Shown here: positions 51,983 to 60,752 of the stretch, one piece after another
Numbering within the stretch: the stretch's first letter is position 1
How the letters are laid out: the number at the start of each line of letters is the position of its first letter
Assembly: GCF_000687555.1 (NCBI RefSeq)
Contig: NZ_JHWJ01000001.1
Coordinates: 372,001-436,000 of the forward strand
Direction: 5' to 3'
DNA from: [Clostridium] aerotolerans DSM 5434
GTDB lineage: Bacteria; Bacillota; Clostridia; Lachnospirales; Lachnospiraceae
DNA: 64,000 bases
Notes under the pieces: model-generated
Seen by the model: the letters and a program-made list of their open reading frames with translations, nothing else
What the model was told of the DNA's origin: nothing
Databases searched by the model: none
Made by a program: the position numbers and the translations under genes

Positions 51983-54085
51983 ATGAACGTGTATGGAACC
52001 AAACAGATCCGTAACGTCGCCTTACTCGGGCACGGGGGTGCCGGTAAAACCACCCTGGCAGAAGCAATGGCGTTCGTGACCGGAGCCATCGGCAGAATGG
52101 GTAAAATCGTCGACGGTAATACCATCAGCGATTATGACAAAGAAGAGACAAAGAGACAGTTTTCTATCTCCACTTCTCTGATTCCTTTGGAGTATGAAGG
52201 AGAAGATGGTCCCATAAAGGTCAACTTACTTGATACTCCCGGGTATTTTGATTTTGTTGGAGAGGTCGAAGAGGCCATCAGTGTGGCGGATGCAGCCGTT
52301 ATTGTAGTAAACTGCAAAGCAGGAATTGAAGTTGGTACATATAAGGCATGGGAGATGTGTGAGAAGTACAAGCTGCCAAGGCTTTTCTTTGTAACCAATA
52401 TGGATGACGACCAGGCAAGCTTCAGGGAACTGTTACTAAAGCTGGAAAAGGAATTTGGAAGAAAGATAGCACCGTTCCATCTTCCCATTCGTGAAAATGA
52501 AAAGTTCATAGGTTTTGTTAATGTGGTAAAAATGGCTGGAAGACGTTTCACGACCAACAGTGATTATGTGGAATGTGAGATTCCGGAATACAGTCAGAAG
52601 AATTTAGGAATTGCCCGTGAAGCTCTTATGGAAGCGGTGGCTGAAACAAGCGAGGAATACATGGAGCGTTATTTTACAGGAGATGAATTCACGATTGATG
52701 AGATTTCCTCTGCACTGAGAGAGCATGTGACTGAAGGTAATATTGTTCCGGTCATGTTAGGATCAGGTCTTTACGCCCAGGGAGCCAAGATGGTACTTCA
52801 GGCAATTGACAAATACTTCCCGTCACCGGACCACTACGAATGCATTGGCGTGGATATTTCCACAGGAGAACGGTTCACAGCCAAGTACAATGACAACGTA
52901 TCCTTATCGGCACGGGTATTTAAGACCATTGTGGATCCTTTTATCGGTAAATACTCCCTTCTAAAAATCTGTACCGGCACATTAAAATCTGATTCCGTTA
53001 TATTTAACGTCAACAAGGATTCAGAGGAGAAGATCGGAAAACTGTATGTGTTAAGAGGAAAGGAAGCCATTGAAGTTCCTGAATTAAAAGCAGGAGACAT
53101 CGGAGCTGTTTCTAAGCTTAATGTGACTCAGACAGGAGATACCATTGCACTTCGTTCTGCGCCTATTGTATACCATAAGCCAGAGATTTCAACTCCTTAT
53201 ACTTATATGCGTTACAAGACGAAAACAAAGGGTGATGATGATAAGGTTTCCAACGCCCTTTCAAAGCTGACAGAGGAAGACTGGACCTTAAAGGTGGTTA
53301 ATGATACAGAGAACCGCCAGTCCCTTATATATGCCATCGGAGACCAGCAGCTTGAAGTAGCAGTAAGCAAGCTGTTAAACCGTTATAAAGTTGAGATTGA
53401 ACTGAGCAAGCCTAAATTTGCGTACCGGGAGACCATACGTAAAAAAGTGGAAGTTCAGGGGAAATATAAAAAGCAGTCCGGAGGACATGGACAGTATGGA
53501 GACGTTAAGATGTCCTTTGAACCCTCCGGTGATTTAGAAAAGCCATATATCTTTGAAGAGACTGTCTTTGGCGGAGCAGTACCGAGAAACTATTTCCCGG
53601 CTGTTGAAAAGGGCGTGGCAGAATGCGTGTTAAAAGGCCCGCTGGCGGCTTATCCGGTGGTTGGCATAAAGGCTACGCTTCTCGATGGCTCCTATCATCC
53701 CGTAGATTCCTCAGAGCTGGCCTTTAAGATGGCGGCAACCATGGCTTTTAAAAAGGGCTTCATGGATGCAAATCCTGTTCTGTTAGAACCCATCGCTTCC
53801 CTGAAAGTAAGAGTTCCTGATAAATTTACAGGAGACGTTATGGGAGATCTAAACCGCAGAAGAGGTCGTGTGCTTGGCATGAATTCCGACCATCACGGAA
53901 AACAGATCATTGAAGCGGATATACCGGTTTCCGAGTTGTTTGGTTATAATACGGACCTTCGTTCCATGACCGGCGGAATGGGAACCTTCGAATATGAATT
54001 CAGCCGTTACGAACTTGCGCCTGGTGATATCCAGAAGAAAGAGGTGGAAGAGCGGGCAGCAAAGGTGGATAAGGGAACGGTTTAA
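51983..54085 (+). CDS. Elongation factor G-like GTPase (EF-G2 type)
   Basis: I choose the ATG at 51983, 6-7 bases after GGAGG, rather than the ATG two codons earlier. The roughly 700-residue protein has all EF-G domains. G1 is GHGGAGKTTL (not the GHIDAGKTT of canonical EF-G), G3 is DTPGYFDFVGE, and G4 is TNMDDD. The domain IV motif is GGHGQYGDVKMSFEPSGDLE. It is the divergent paralogue found beside true fusA in many clostridia. A role in recovery or ribosome rescue is possible but unproven. It has a single-gene context. Confidence 0.88.
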   Translation: MNVYGTKQIRNVALLGHGGAGKTTLAEAMAFVTGAIGRMGKIVDGNTISDYDKEETKRQFSISTSLIPLEYEGEDGPIKVNLLDTPGYFDFVGEVEEAISVADAAVIVVNCKAGIEVGTYKAWEMCEKYKLPRLFFVTNMDDDQASFRELLLKLEKEFGRKIAPFHLPIRENEKFIGFVNVVKMAGRRFTTNSDYVECEIPEYSQKNLGIAREALMEAVAETSEEYMERYFTGDEFTIDEISSALREHVTEGNIVPVMLGSGLYAQGAKMVLQAIDKYFPSPDHYECIGVDISTGERFTAKYNDNVSLSARVFKTIVDPFIGKYSLLKICTGTLKSDSVIFNVNKDSEEKIGKLYVLRGKEAIEVPELKAGDIGAVSKLNVTQTGDTIALRSAPIVYHKPEISTPYTYMRYKTKTKGDDDKVSNALSKLTEEDWTLKVVNDTENRQSLIYAIGDQQLEVAVSKLLNRYKVEIELSKPKFAYRETIRKKVEVQGKYKKQSGGHGQYGDVKMSFEPSGDLEKPYIFEETVFGGAVPRNYFPAVEKGVAECVLKGPLAAYPVVGIKATLLDGSYHPVDSSELAFKMAATMAFKKGFMDANPVLLEPIASLKVRVPDKFTGDVMGDLNRRRGRVLGMNSDHHGKQIIEADIPVSELFGYNTDLRSMTGGMGTFEYEFSRYELAPGDIQKKEVEERAAKVDKGTV

Positions 54086-54114
54086 AGCAGTAGAATCCTA
54101 AGAAGTAATTAATT

Positions 54115-54142
54115 GGGAGGTGGCATATTTATGCCGCCTCCC
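54115..54142 (+). terminator. Hairpin after the EF-G-like gene
   Basis: GGGAGGTGGCAT pairs with ATGCCGCCTCCC over a 4-base loop. The T-run after it is weak, so termination may be partial. Confidence 0.55.
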
Positions 54143-54205
54143 GCTGTGTTATATGGATTTTGACCCTTCCGTAGAATTGCGCTTTTTCCCTGACTGTGAT
54201 AAACT

Positions 54206-55159
54206 ATGATTAATTGGCAGGAGGTAGAAGCAAAATTGGAAAACAAAAAAATGATAGTAAAAGCATTTTCCAGAATCGGCATTGGGTACGGAGCATTCAT
54301 AGCCACAACTCTTTTGTTACAGCTTGGTTTTGGAACCGTCATAGGGGTATTGCAAATAATTGGAATTAAAATTCCCTTAGGCAACTGGTACGTATTCTTT
54401 AGTTCTTTGGCTAATTATGTGGTGGGAGGTGCCATATCGTACCTGATCATCCGGGATATGCCTGTGGCCCAAAGAGGGAATTCAGAAAAAGCCAGCGGGA
54501 AAATGCTGTTTGCAGGTTTTTTGATCTGTATCAGTGCCTTATATCTGGGGAATCTCATTGGGTTGGCATTGATGAAGATCATATCAGTTCTGCAGGGAAG
54601 GCCCATGATAAATCCTGTGGAGGAGATTTTAAACGGTTTAAGCGGCTGGGCTATTTTTGCCGTTATGGTAGTGATGGCACCTGTATTTGAAGAAATTCTG
54701 TTCCGTAAGATTTTAATTGACCGGATTCGTTTATATGGTGACAAAGCAGCCATACTGGTTTCTGCTTTTATCTTTGGACTGAGCCATGGCAATTTTTATC
54801 AGTTCTTTTATGCATTTTTTATTGGCATTGTGTTTGCATATATTTATATACGGACGGGAAGACTCCGTTATACAATCCTTTTTCATATGGCAATCAATTT
54901 TATAGGTTCCATCGTTGGGTTAAAGGTTCAGGAAGTTCCATGGCTGATTGCTTTTTACTCTCTTATCATGCTAATGGCAGTAGCTGCCGGAATTGTAATA
55001 TTCTTCCAGAACCGTAAAAATCTTATCTTCCAGTCAGGACCTTATGAGACCTGGGGGAAGGGAAGCTTTCGAATCTTATTCCTGAATTTCGGAATGATTT
55101 TCTTTTTCCTGATTTCTACTGTAACCTTTGTTCTTTCACAGATACCGCAGTTACGGTAA
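54206..55159 (+). CDS. CPBP family intramembrane metalloprotease
   Basis: This 317-residue membrane protein has about eight helices. The protease core lies at about 165-250: Glu-Glu motif FEEILFRKIL, then FGLSHGNFYQF, and FHMAINFIGS. These supply the two Glu and two His residues of the CPBP (Abi/Rce1-like) active site. Relatives process prenylated proteins or bacteriocin-related peptides, or give bacteriocin immunity. No substrate peptide gene is visible nearby. The start ATG at 54206 has a weak ribosome site. Confidence 0.87.
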   Translation: MINWQEVEAKLENKKMIVKAFSRIGIGYGAFIATTLLLQLGFGTVIGVLQIIGIKIPLGNWYVFFSSLANYVVGGAISYLIIRDMPVAQRGNSEKASGKMLFAGFLICISALYLGNLIGLALMKIISVLQGRPMINPVEEILNGLSGWAIFAVMVVMAPVFEEILFRKILIDRIRLYGDKAAILVSAFIFGLSHGNFYQFFYAFFIGIVFAYIYIRTGRLRYTILFHMAINFIGSIVGLKVQEVPWLIAFYSLIMLMAVAAGIVIFFQNRKNLIFQSGPYETWGKGSFRILFLNFGMIFFFLISTVTFVLSQIPQLR

Positions 55160-55166
55160 AATCCGG

Positions 55167-55195
55167 TTGACACAATTCTCCAATTATGTTACATT
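55167..55195 (+). promoter_or_regulatory. leuS leader promoter
   Basis: TTGACA (55167-55172) and TACATT (55190-55195) are 17 bases apart, immediately upstream of the T-box leader. Confidence 0.7.
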
Positions 55196-55204
55196 TACAG
55201 TTAG

Positions 55205-55492
55205 CATAAATACAGTGATTAGGAATAGTAAGCAGTCTGAAACATGCAGAGAGCCGGCGGCAGGTGAGAGCCGGTTGGGGAGGACAGCTGAACTCGCCTT
55301 TGAGTAGCATACTGAAGGAAAAATATTTTTTGTGTAGGTATTGCCGGTCACCCGACCGTTACAGCGGGAGGATATGAAGCTCATATCCGATTGAGAGCAT
55401 ACGAGTATTGTATGAAATAGAGTGGTACCACGCGGATGAACCTGCGTCTCTATGGCTGATTTTAAGATGGCCTGAGGCGCTTTTTTTATTGG
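55205..55492 (+). promoter_or_regulatory. T-box riboswitch, specifier CTC (leucine)
   Basis: The T-box core AGTGGTACCACGCGG (about 55421-55435) is followed by a terminator with GCGTCTC/GAGGCGC arms and a long T-run ending near 55490. The specifier loop reads GAACTCGCC, giving CTC (55293-55295), a Leu codon. This agrees with the downstream leuS. Uncharged tRNA-Leu would favour the antiterminator and raise synthetase expression. Confidence 0.92.
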
Positions 55493-55543
55493 TTCCCCAG
55501 GCATCAGATGAAAGGGTTATCCCTTGTTAAAGGAGGAAATGTT

Positions 55544-57958
55544 ATGGCATCATCTTACAACCATAGCGCCATTGAAAAGAAATGGCGGGAAAACTGGGCA
55601 AAAGCCCCCATCAATGTGAATGATGGAAAAAAACCGAAATATTATTGTCTGGATATGTTTCCATATCCATCAGGCAGCGGCCTTCACGTAGGTCACTGGA
55701 GAGGATATGTAATCTCTGATGTATGGAGCCGTTACCAGATTTTAAAAGGACATTATGTCATTCATCCTATGGGCTGGGATGCCTTTGGACTTCCTGCAGA
55801 AAATTATGCAATTAAGATGGGAGTTCATCCGGCAAAGTCTACGGCAGAAAATGTATCTAATATCAAACGCCAGATCAACGAGATTGCAGCAGTGTATGAC
55901 TGGGATATGGAAGTGAATACAACGGATCCGGAATTCTATAAGTGGACCCAGTGGATCTTTGTTCAGATGTTTAAAAAAGGACTGGCTTATGAAAAGGAAT
56001 TCCCAATCAACTGGTGTCCTTCCTGTAAGACAGGTCTTGCCAACGAAGAAGTAGTAAACGGCTGCTGTGAACGATGCGGAACGGCTGTAACGAAGAAAAA
56101 CTTAAGACAGTGGATGTTAAAGATCACTGCTTATGCAGACAGATTGTTAAATGATTTAGATAAGCTTGACTGGCCGGATAAGGTTAAAAAGATGCAGTCT
56201 GACTGGATCGGTAAATCCTACGGCGCTGAAATCGATTTCAAGGTAGAGGGAAAAGAAGAAGCTATTACCGTATATACCACAAGACCTGATACCTTATTTG
56301 GCGCTACCTTTATGGTATTGGCACCAGAGCACGCACTTGCGGCTTCCCTTGCCACACCAGAGAAAAGGGAAGCGGTAGAAGCATATATTTATGATTCTTC
56401 CATGAAATCCAACGTAGACCGTCTTCAGGATAAAGAAAAAACAGGTGTCTTTACAGGCAGCTATGCCATCAATCCTTTAAACGGTGCCAAGGTGCCGATC
56501 TGGCTTTCTGATTACGTTCTTGCTGATTACGGTACCGGCGCTATTATGTGCGTACCGGCTCATGATGACAGAGACTTTGAATTTGCAAAGAAATTTGAGA
56601 TTCCTATTGTTCAGGTCATTGCAAAAGACGGAGAAGAAATCGAAAACATGACAGAAGCTTATACCGATGCCAGCGGGATCATGATCAATTCCGGAGAGTG
56701 GAATGGAATGGAATCTTCTGTTCTTAAAAAAGAAGCTCCTGCCATGATCGAAAAGAGAGGCCTTGGCAAGAAAACCGTAAACTTTAAGCTTCGTGACTGG
56801 GTATTCTCCAGACAGCGCTACTGGGGCGAGCCAATTCCAATCATTCACTGCCCGCACTGCGGCAATGTGCCGGTACCGGAAGATCAGCTTCCCCTTACCT
56901 TACCAGAGGTAGAAAGCTATCAGCCTACCGGAACTGGCGAATCACCTCTGGCAGATATTGAGGAGTGGGTAAATACCACCTGTCCTCAGTGCGGCGGCGC
57001 AGCAAAAAGAGAGACCAATACCATGCCTCAGTGGGCAGGTTCTTCCTGGTATTTCCTTCGCTACGTAGACAGCCACAACGACAAAGAGCTGGTTTCCAGA
57101 GAAAGAGCAGATAAATACCTTCCAGTAGATATGTATATCGGCGGAGTGGAGCATGCTGTGCTTCATCTTCTCTATTCCCGTTTCTACACCAAGTTCTTAA
57201 ATGACATCGGAGTGGTAGATTTTGATGAGCCATTTGTAAAGCTGTTCAATCAGGGTATGATTACCGGTAAGAACGGTATTAAGATGAGTAAATCAAAGGG
57301 TAATGTGGTTTCTCCTGATGAGCTGGTTCGTGATTATGGCTGTGATTCCCTTCGTATGTATGAGCTTTTCGTTGGACCGCCGGAGCTGGATGCAGAATGG
57401 GATGACAGAGGAATCGAGGGTGTCAGCCGTTTCTTAAATCGTTTCTGGAATCTGGTTTCTGAAAGCAGCACAAAGACGATAGAGCCAACCAGAGAGATGA
57501 TCCGTCTTCGCAATAAGCTTATTTTTGATATTGACCAGAGATTTAACCAGTTCAACTTAAATACCGTTATTTCCGGATTTATGGAATACAACAATAAATT
57601 CATCGAGCTTGCGAAGAAAACGGGTGGCATTGATAAAGAGACTCTTAAGACTTTTGTAGTTCTTCTTGCTCCATTTTCACCTCATATCGGAGAAGAATTA
57701 TGGAGCCAGCTTGGCGGTACCGATTCTGTTTTTCATGCTCAGTGGCCGGAATGTGACCAGGAAGCTATGAAAGATGATGAAGTTGAAATTGCAGTACAGG
57801 TTAATGGTAAGACAAGAGCCTTAGTGACACTTCCGGCTGATGTATCAAAGGAAGATGCGATTTTAGCAGGCAAAGAATTAATTGCTGATAAGATGACCGG
57901 AACCATCGTGAAAGAAATTTACGTTCCAGGCAGAATCATCAACATTGTCTGTAAGTAA
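55544..57958 (+). CDS. leuS: Leucyl-tRNA synthetase
   Basis: I choose the ATG at 55544, 7 bases after AAAGGAGG; an upstream in-frame ATG lacks a ribosome site. The 804-residue class Ia synthetase has the HIGH motif as PYPSGSGLHVGH (40-51), a zinc-type insert (CPSCKTG, CCERCG) and a CP1 editing domain (TTRPDTLFGATF, DYGTGAIMCVPAHDDRD). The KMSKS loop begins at residue 580. Length and domains are complete. It is preceded by a Leu T-box. Confidence 0.97.
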   Translation: MASSYNHSAIEKKWRENWAKAPINVNDGKKPKYYCLDMFPYPSGSGLHVGHWRGYVISDVWSRYQILKGHYVIHPMGWDAFGLPAENYAIKMGVHPAKSTAENVSNIKRQINEIAAVYDWDMEVNTTDPEFYKWTQWIFVQMFKKGLAYEKEFPINWCPSCKTGLANEEVVNGCCERCGTAVTKKNLRQWMLKITAYADRLLNDLDKLDWPDKVKKMQSDWIGKSYGAEIDFKVEGKEEAITVYTTRPDTLFGATFMVLAPEHALAASLATPEKREAVEAYIYDSSMKSNVDRLQDKEKTGVFTGSYAINPLNGAKVPIWLSDYVLADYGTGAIMCVPAHDDRDFEFAKKFEIPIVQVIAKDGEEIENMTEAYTDASGIMINSGEWNGMESSVLKKEAPAMIEKRGLGKKTVNFKLRDWVFSRQRYWGEPIPIIHCPHCGNVPVPEDQLPLTLPEVESYQPTGTGESPLADIEEWVNTTCPQCGGAAKRETNTMPQWAGSSWYFLRYVDSHNDKELVSRERADKYLPVDMYIGGVEHAVLHLLYSRFYTKFLNDIGVVDFDEPFVKLFNQGMITGKNGIKMSKSKGNVVSPDELVRDYGCDSLRMYELFVGPPELDAEWDDRGIEGVSRFLNRFWNLVSESSTKTIEPTREMIRLRNKLIFDIDQRFNQFNLNTVISGFMEYNNKFIELAKKTGGIDKETLKTFVVLLAPFSPHIGEELWSQLGGTDSVFHAQWPECDQEAMKDDEVEIAVQVNGKTRALVTLPADVSKEDAILAGKELIADKMTGTIVKEIYVPGRIINIVCK

Positions 57959-57988
57959 TCATCAGAGATAGAAACTTAATTATAAGAT

Positions 57989-58037
57989 AAGGACATTTTA
58001 AGCCCTATGGATATGGCTTAAGGTGTCCTTGTTTTTT
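57989..58037 (+). terminator. Terminator of leuS
   Basis: AAGGACATTTTAAGCC pairs with GGCTTAAGGTGTCCTT, followed by GTTTTTT. Confidence 0.85.
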
Positions 58038-58210
58038 GCTTTTTTCTTTGGGTCTCATGGGGCACAGTAAAAATTTTTGGCATTTTTTAGGAAATTATTG
58101 CATGAAAATAAGATAGGAAGTATAATTGAACTGGCTGTCAAGGATTGCATTTTAATCCGGAAAACATACGTTTGATTTCATTTAATATGTAAACATGTGG
58201 GAGGGTACGA

Positions 58211-58468
58211 ATGAAAACATTACAGGACTTGGAGAAGATGAAGGATGTAAGTAATAAATATTTTGTCAACCAATACGAATACTATTTCGAGTGTCTGAAG
58301 GACCGCTACAGAGCAAAGCAAGGCGGACTTGACATGATAAAGAATGAACTTAGCAAATGGGATAAAGAAGCTCAGCTTTATATGATAAATAAATTAGTTG
58401 ATGATTTTTCCAGAAGCGGTATGTATTGCGATGAGAAGGAGCTGTTTGGCCTGTTAAATGAAAATTAA
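58211..58468 (+). CDS. Small hypothetical protein
   Basis: This 85-residue charged, helical protein starts MKTLQDLEKMKDVSNKYF after a GGGAGGGTACGA ribosome site. It contains NELSKWDKEAQLYMINKL and a single Cys region near the end. No membrane segment or known motif is seen. I do not recognise the family. The good ribosome site and regular codon use support a real gene. Confidence 0.6.
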   Translation: MKTLQDLEKMKDVSNKYFVNQYEYYFECLKDRYRAKQGGLDMIKNELSKWDKEAQLYMINKLVDDFSRSGMYCDEKELFGLLNEN

Positions 58469-58581
58469 GAGGCAGGGTATCATTACCATATCGTTCCATT
58501 AAGCCTTGACTATTGATTCCCGGTAGCATATACTTGGAATATCGTTTGAAATGGTCACTTACATTTCATCAAATAACATTC

Positions 58582-58627
58582 AATAAGGACATTATGTCAT
58601 AGGAATATGACTGATAATGTCCTTATT
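58582..58627. terminator. Palindromic hairpin before the DedA gene
   Basis: AATAAGGACATTAT (58582-58595) pairs perfectly with ATAATGTCCTTATT (58614-58627), with an inner GTCAT/ATGAC. It resembles the hairpins after leuS and after the DedA gene. Confidence 0.6.
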
Positions 58628-58644
58628 CATAGAAAGGCATTCAA

Positions 58645-59271
58645 ATGGATCAATTTATCGTTCAGGCCATGAATCACTATGGATATCTTGCGATCATGGT
58701 TTTTGTAGTACTGGAAAACATTTTCCCTTTTGTTCCTTCGGAGCTTGTGCTGACCTTTGCAGGGCTTATGACGACTCAGTCAGCCATGACAGTACCTGGA
58801 GTCATTTTAGACGCTACCATACTGTCTGTGGTAGGTTCCCTTGGCCTTTATGGCATCGGCCGCTTTATCTCGGAAGATAGGCTGGCTGCCCTGGTAGATA
58901 CCAGAGTAGGAAGGTTTCTTGGATTTAAGAAAGATGATATTTATAAATCCTCTGAATGGTTTCAGAAAAAGGGAAAGTATTCGGTGTTGTTTTGCAGATG
59001 CGTTCCGGTCTTAAGATGCCTGATCTCACTGCCTGCCGGTACGTCTAAGATGAACCTGCCGGTATTCGTTGCATTTACCTTCATAGGTTCCCTCGTCTGG
59101 AATCTGATCCTTGTAAATCTGGGAGCGGCAGCAGGAAACAACTGGGAAGCAATCGTACATAAGCTGGGATTTGCGACCTCTGTCATTGGTGCAGGTGTAC
59201 TTTGTGTATGCGGAGCGGCATTCCTTCTGTTCTTAAAAAAACGGATCAAAGAGGCGAAGGTAGAGGAATAA
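58645..59271 (+). CDS. DedA family membrane protein
   Basis: This 208-residue protein has about five membrane segments and the DedA/SNARE-associated core. ENIFPFVPSELVLTFAG contains the conserved Pro and Glu, and GRFLGFKKDDIYKSSEWF precedes CRCVPVLRCLISLPAGTSKM, where the family's Arg/Gly/Pro motif lies. DedA proteins are linked to undecaprenyl-phosphate and lipid flipping and to membrane potential. It is a single-gene unit framed by hairpins. Confidence 0.88.
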   Translation: MDQFIVQAMNHYGYLAIMVFVVLENIFPFVPSELVLTFAGLMTTQSAMTVPGVILDATILSVVGSLGLYGIGRFISEDRLAALVDTRVGRFLGFKKDDIYKSSEWFQKKGKYSVLFCRCVPVLRCLISLPAGTSKMNLPVFVAFTFIGSLVWNLILVNLGAAAGNNWEAIVHKLGFATSVIGAGVLCVCGAAFLLFLKKRIKEAKVEE

Positions 59272-59279
59272 AGGATAAT

Positions 59280-59328
59280 AAGGACATCATGCCTGAGGTT
59301 ATAATCATGCATAATGTCCTTTGTTTTA
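59280..59328. terminator. Hairpin after the DedA gene
   Basis: AAGGACATCATG and CATGCATAATGTCCTT pair imperfectly and are followed by TTGTTTT. It is convergent with the minus-strand gene ending at 59326. Confidence 0.6.
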
Positions 59329-59622
59329 CTTTTTATTCCGGTTCATTAAATTCTTTGAAAGCATCCGCAGAGTTTCCATACGGCTCCGTTCATTGGGGGT
59401 CATGTTGGCGCTCATAATAGAGATAAGTAAGTCTGTCTCCTCATCATTAAACTGGATGCCTCTCTGGCTGGCTTCTGCATTCAAAGACAGCAGGGTTGTC
59501 ATAAGCTGGTCCTTTGGTGTTCTTTCCACCCGGTTGGCAAATTCATTCAGTAAAGCAATTTTCTGGGGATTCATCTTTTTAATCCTTGGGTCTTGTTTCC
59601 AGTTTGCGTTCATGGATTGCAT
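59326..59622 (-). CDS. Hypothetical protein, about 98 residues
   Basis: The start is probably the ATG at 59622 (MQSMNANWKQDPRIKKMNPQ) or 59613, near AAGGAAG; a longer frame to 59649 lacks a ribosome site. The protein is helical and charged, with NPQKIALLNEFANRVERTPK and a C-terminal basic tail. The end of this gene and its minus-strand neighbour share the pattern of short helical proteins with Met-rich segments (MTPNERSRMETLRM here, PPEQQSRFETMQLM there). This suggests they are related and act together. The function is unknown. Confidence 0.65.
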   Translation of the reverse strand: MQSMNANWKQDPRIKKMNPQKIALLNEFANRVERTPKDQLMTTLLSLNAEASQRGIQFNDEETDLLISIMSANMTPNERSRMETLRMLSKNLMNRNKK

Positions 59623-59663
59623 TCTTCCTTTCTGTGTGGATATATACATTCATCTGGTAACGG

Positions 59664-60230
59664 TTAATTCATCTGCTGCATGGCGGACATCATCAGCTGC
59701 ATGGTTTCAAACCTGGATTGCTGTTCCGGAGGAATAAAATTCTTTAGCTGATCGAAAGACATTCTGCCTAATGGATTGTTGTTCTGTCGTCTGGTATTCT
59801 GGTTCTTGTTTTGTCCATCAGATTGGTTCTGTGTCTGTGTCTGTGACTGCGCCTGTGCCTGTACCGGGACGCTGGAAGTGGGGACAAAATCCTGGTAGGC
59901 TCCTGCAATTCGAAATCCCTGGAAAAAATTGAGGATTAGGTCAATTTGGTCTTGCTCACTCTGGCTTGCAAAGGGCTTTATCGTGTTAAGCATTTCAATG
60001 GGAGAGTCCGGTGACTGACGGTCTCCTGCAGAGCAGATTCCCATGGTAGCGACTTCCTCATCTTCAAATAAGTTAATGGTACGCTGCAGCTCATTAAATT
60101 TAACAAAGTAAGAGATAAAACGCTGTTGTGGAACATTCATGAAAGGAAGGGCAGCCTTCATCATTTGAAGATGATTATTTTCGATGCGGGAGTCCAGATC
60201 ATTAGCGCGCATATTTTGTTCGTTGTTCAT
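59664..60230 (-). CDS. Hypothetical Gln-rich helical protein
   Basis: I place the start at the ATG at 60230 (MNNEQNMRANDLDSRIENNH), about 9 bases after AAGGA; the frame extends further upstream without a ribosome site. The 188-residue protein has a helical N-terminal half (MMKAALPFMNVPQQRFISYF) and a low-complexity Gln/Ser/Asn linker around residues 130-160. Its end resembles the downstream gene's end (FIPPEQQSRFETMQLM). It probably forms an operon with that gene. The function is unknown. Confidence 0.65.
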   Translation of the reverse strand: MNNEQNMRANDLDSRIENNHLQMMKAALPFMNVPQQRFISYFVKFNELQRTINLFEDEEVATMGICSAGDRQSPDSPIEMLNTIKPFASQSEQDQIDLILNFFQGFRIAGAYQDFVPTSSVPVQAQAQSQTQTQNQSDGQNKNQNTRRQNNNPLGRMSFDQLKNFIPPEQQSRFETMQLMMSAMQQMN

Positions 60231-60254
60231 AGCATAAGATCCTTGATTTTCTTG

Positions 60255-60283
60255 TTGACAATATATGCAGCTGCATATATTAG
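60255..60283 (+). promoter_or_regulatory. Promoter whose spacer is a perfect palindrome
   Basis: TTGACA (60255-60260) and TATTAG (60278-60283) are 17 bases apart. A perfect 22-base palindrome with half-site AATATATGCAG spans 60260-60281, overlapping the promoter. A dimeric repressor or activator site is likely. It lies between the divergent genes starting at 60230 and 60307. Confidence 0.65.
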
Positions 60284-60306
60284 TATTACAGGAGAGTGAT
60301 GTAGAT

Positions 60307-60456
60307 ATGAGAAGCCGATTAATTATAGATGGTAATTCGGTATACGAAATAGATGATGAGTGTATGAAGAGAAAACAGACACGTAATCCCGTAAAGGGAA
60401 GCGGCAACCAGGGCCCGTATATGAGGCCAGGTCAGGAAAACAGCCAAAGCCGTTGA
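60307..60456 (+). CDS. Small hypothetical protein, 49 residues
   Basis: The ATG at 60307 follows ACAGGAGAGTGATGTAG. The peptide MRSRLIIDGNSVYEIDDEC begins with a strand-like segment and ends in a polar Gly/Asn/Gln-rich tail. A strong terminator follows within 15 bases. A consensus promoter with a palindrome lies 25 bases upstream, so this is very likely an expressed gene. I do not know its role. Confidence 0.6.
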   Translation: MRSRLIIDGNSVYEIDDECMKRKQTRNPVKGSGNQGPYMRPGQENSQSR

Positions 60457-60464
60457 CGGATGAA

Positions 60465-60503
60465 AACAGGGCCCGATCCATAAAGGATCGGGCCCATGTT
60501 TTA
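60465..60503. terminator. Strong terminator between the small genes
   Basis: GGGCCCGATCC and GGATCGGGCCC form a perfect 11-base stem with an ATAA-type loop and T-rich flanks on both sides. Confidence 0.85.
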
Positions 60504-60512
60504 TGTTCGTTT

Positions 60513-60752
60513 TTAGCAGCAGAAGCTATTACCGCCACCAAAACCATTACCGCCGCAGCAGCAAAGGAGAAGGATGATCCAAATCCAACTTCCGCATCCA
60601 TCGTTACCACCGCAACTGTTACCACAACCATTGTTACCGCCGCCGCAGCAGCAAAGGATCAGGATAAGCCAAATAATATTAAAGCCACATCCACTATTAC
60701 ATCCTCCGTTGTCGCATCCGCATCCACAGTTAGTTGCTGCCAGATCACTCAT
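60513..60752 (-). CDS. High-cysteine, glycine-rich small protein with duplicated hydrophobic segment
   Basis: This 79-residue protein is 20-25% cysteine. It is built from two copies of a unit: GCGFNIIWLILILCCCGGGN and GCGSWIWIILLLCCCGGNG. Each unit is a Gly/Cys-rich stretch followed by a short hydrophobic segment and CCCGG. It resembles entries annotated as chorion-class high-cysteine proteins in Lachnospiraceae and, loosely, small YjcZ-type sporulation proteins. A coat, exosporium or membrane-associated cross-linked role is possible; I have no direct evidence. The ribosome site GGAGG is upstream of the ATG. Confidence 0.72.
   Translation of the reverse strand: MSDLAATNCGCGCDNGGCNSGCGFNIIWLILILCCCGGGNNGCGNSCGGNDGCGSWIWIILLLCCCGGNGFGGGNSFCC

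Noticed and set aside
54206-55159. CPBP protease considered as a bacteriocin immunity module
   Set aside because: No small leader-containing peptide gene or transporter lies next to it, so only the family name is given.
59321-59737. 138-codon forward open frame
   Set aside because: It is antisense to the minus-strand gene ending at 59326, which has the better ribosome site and coding pattern.
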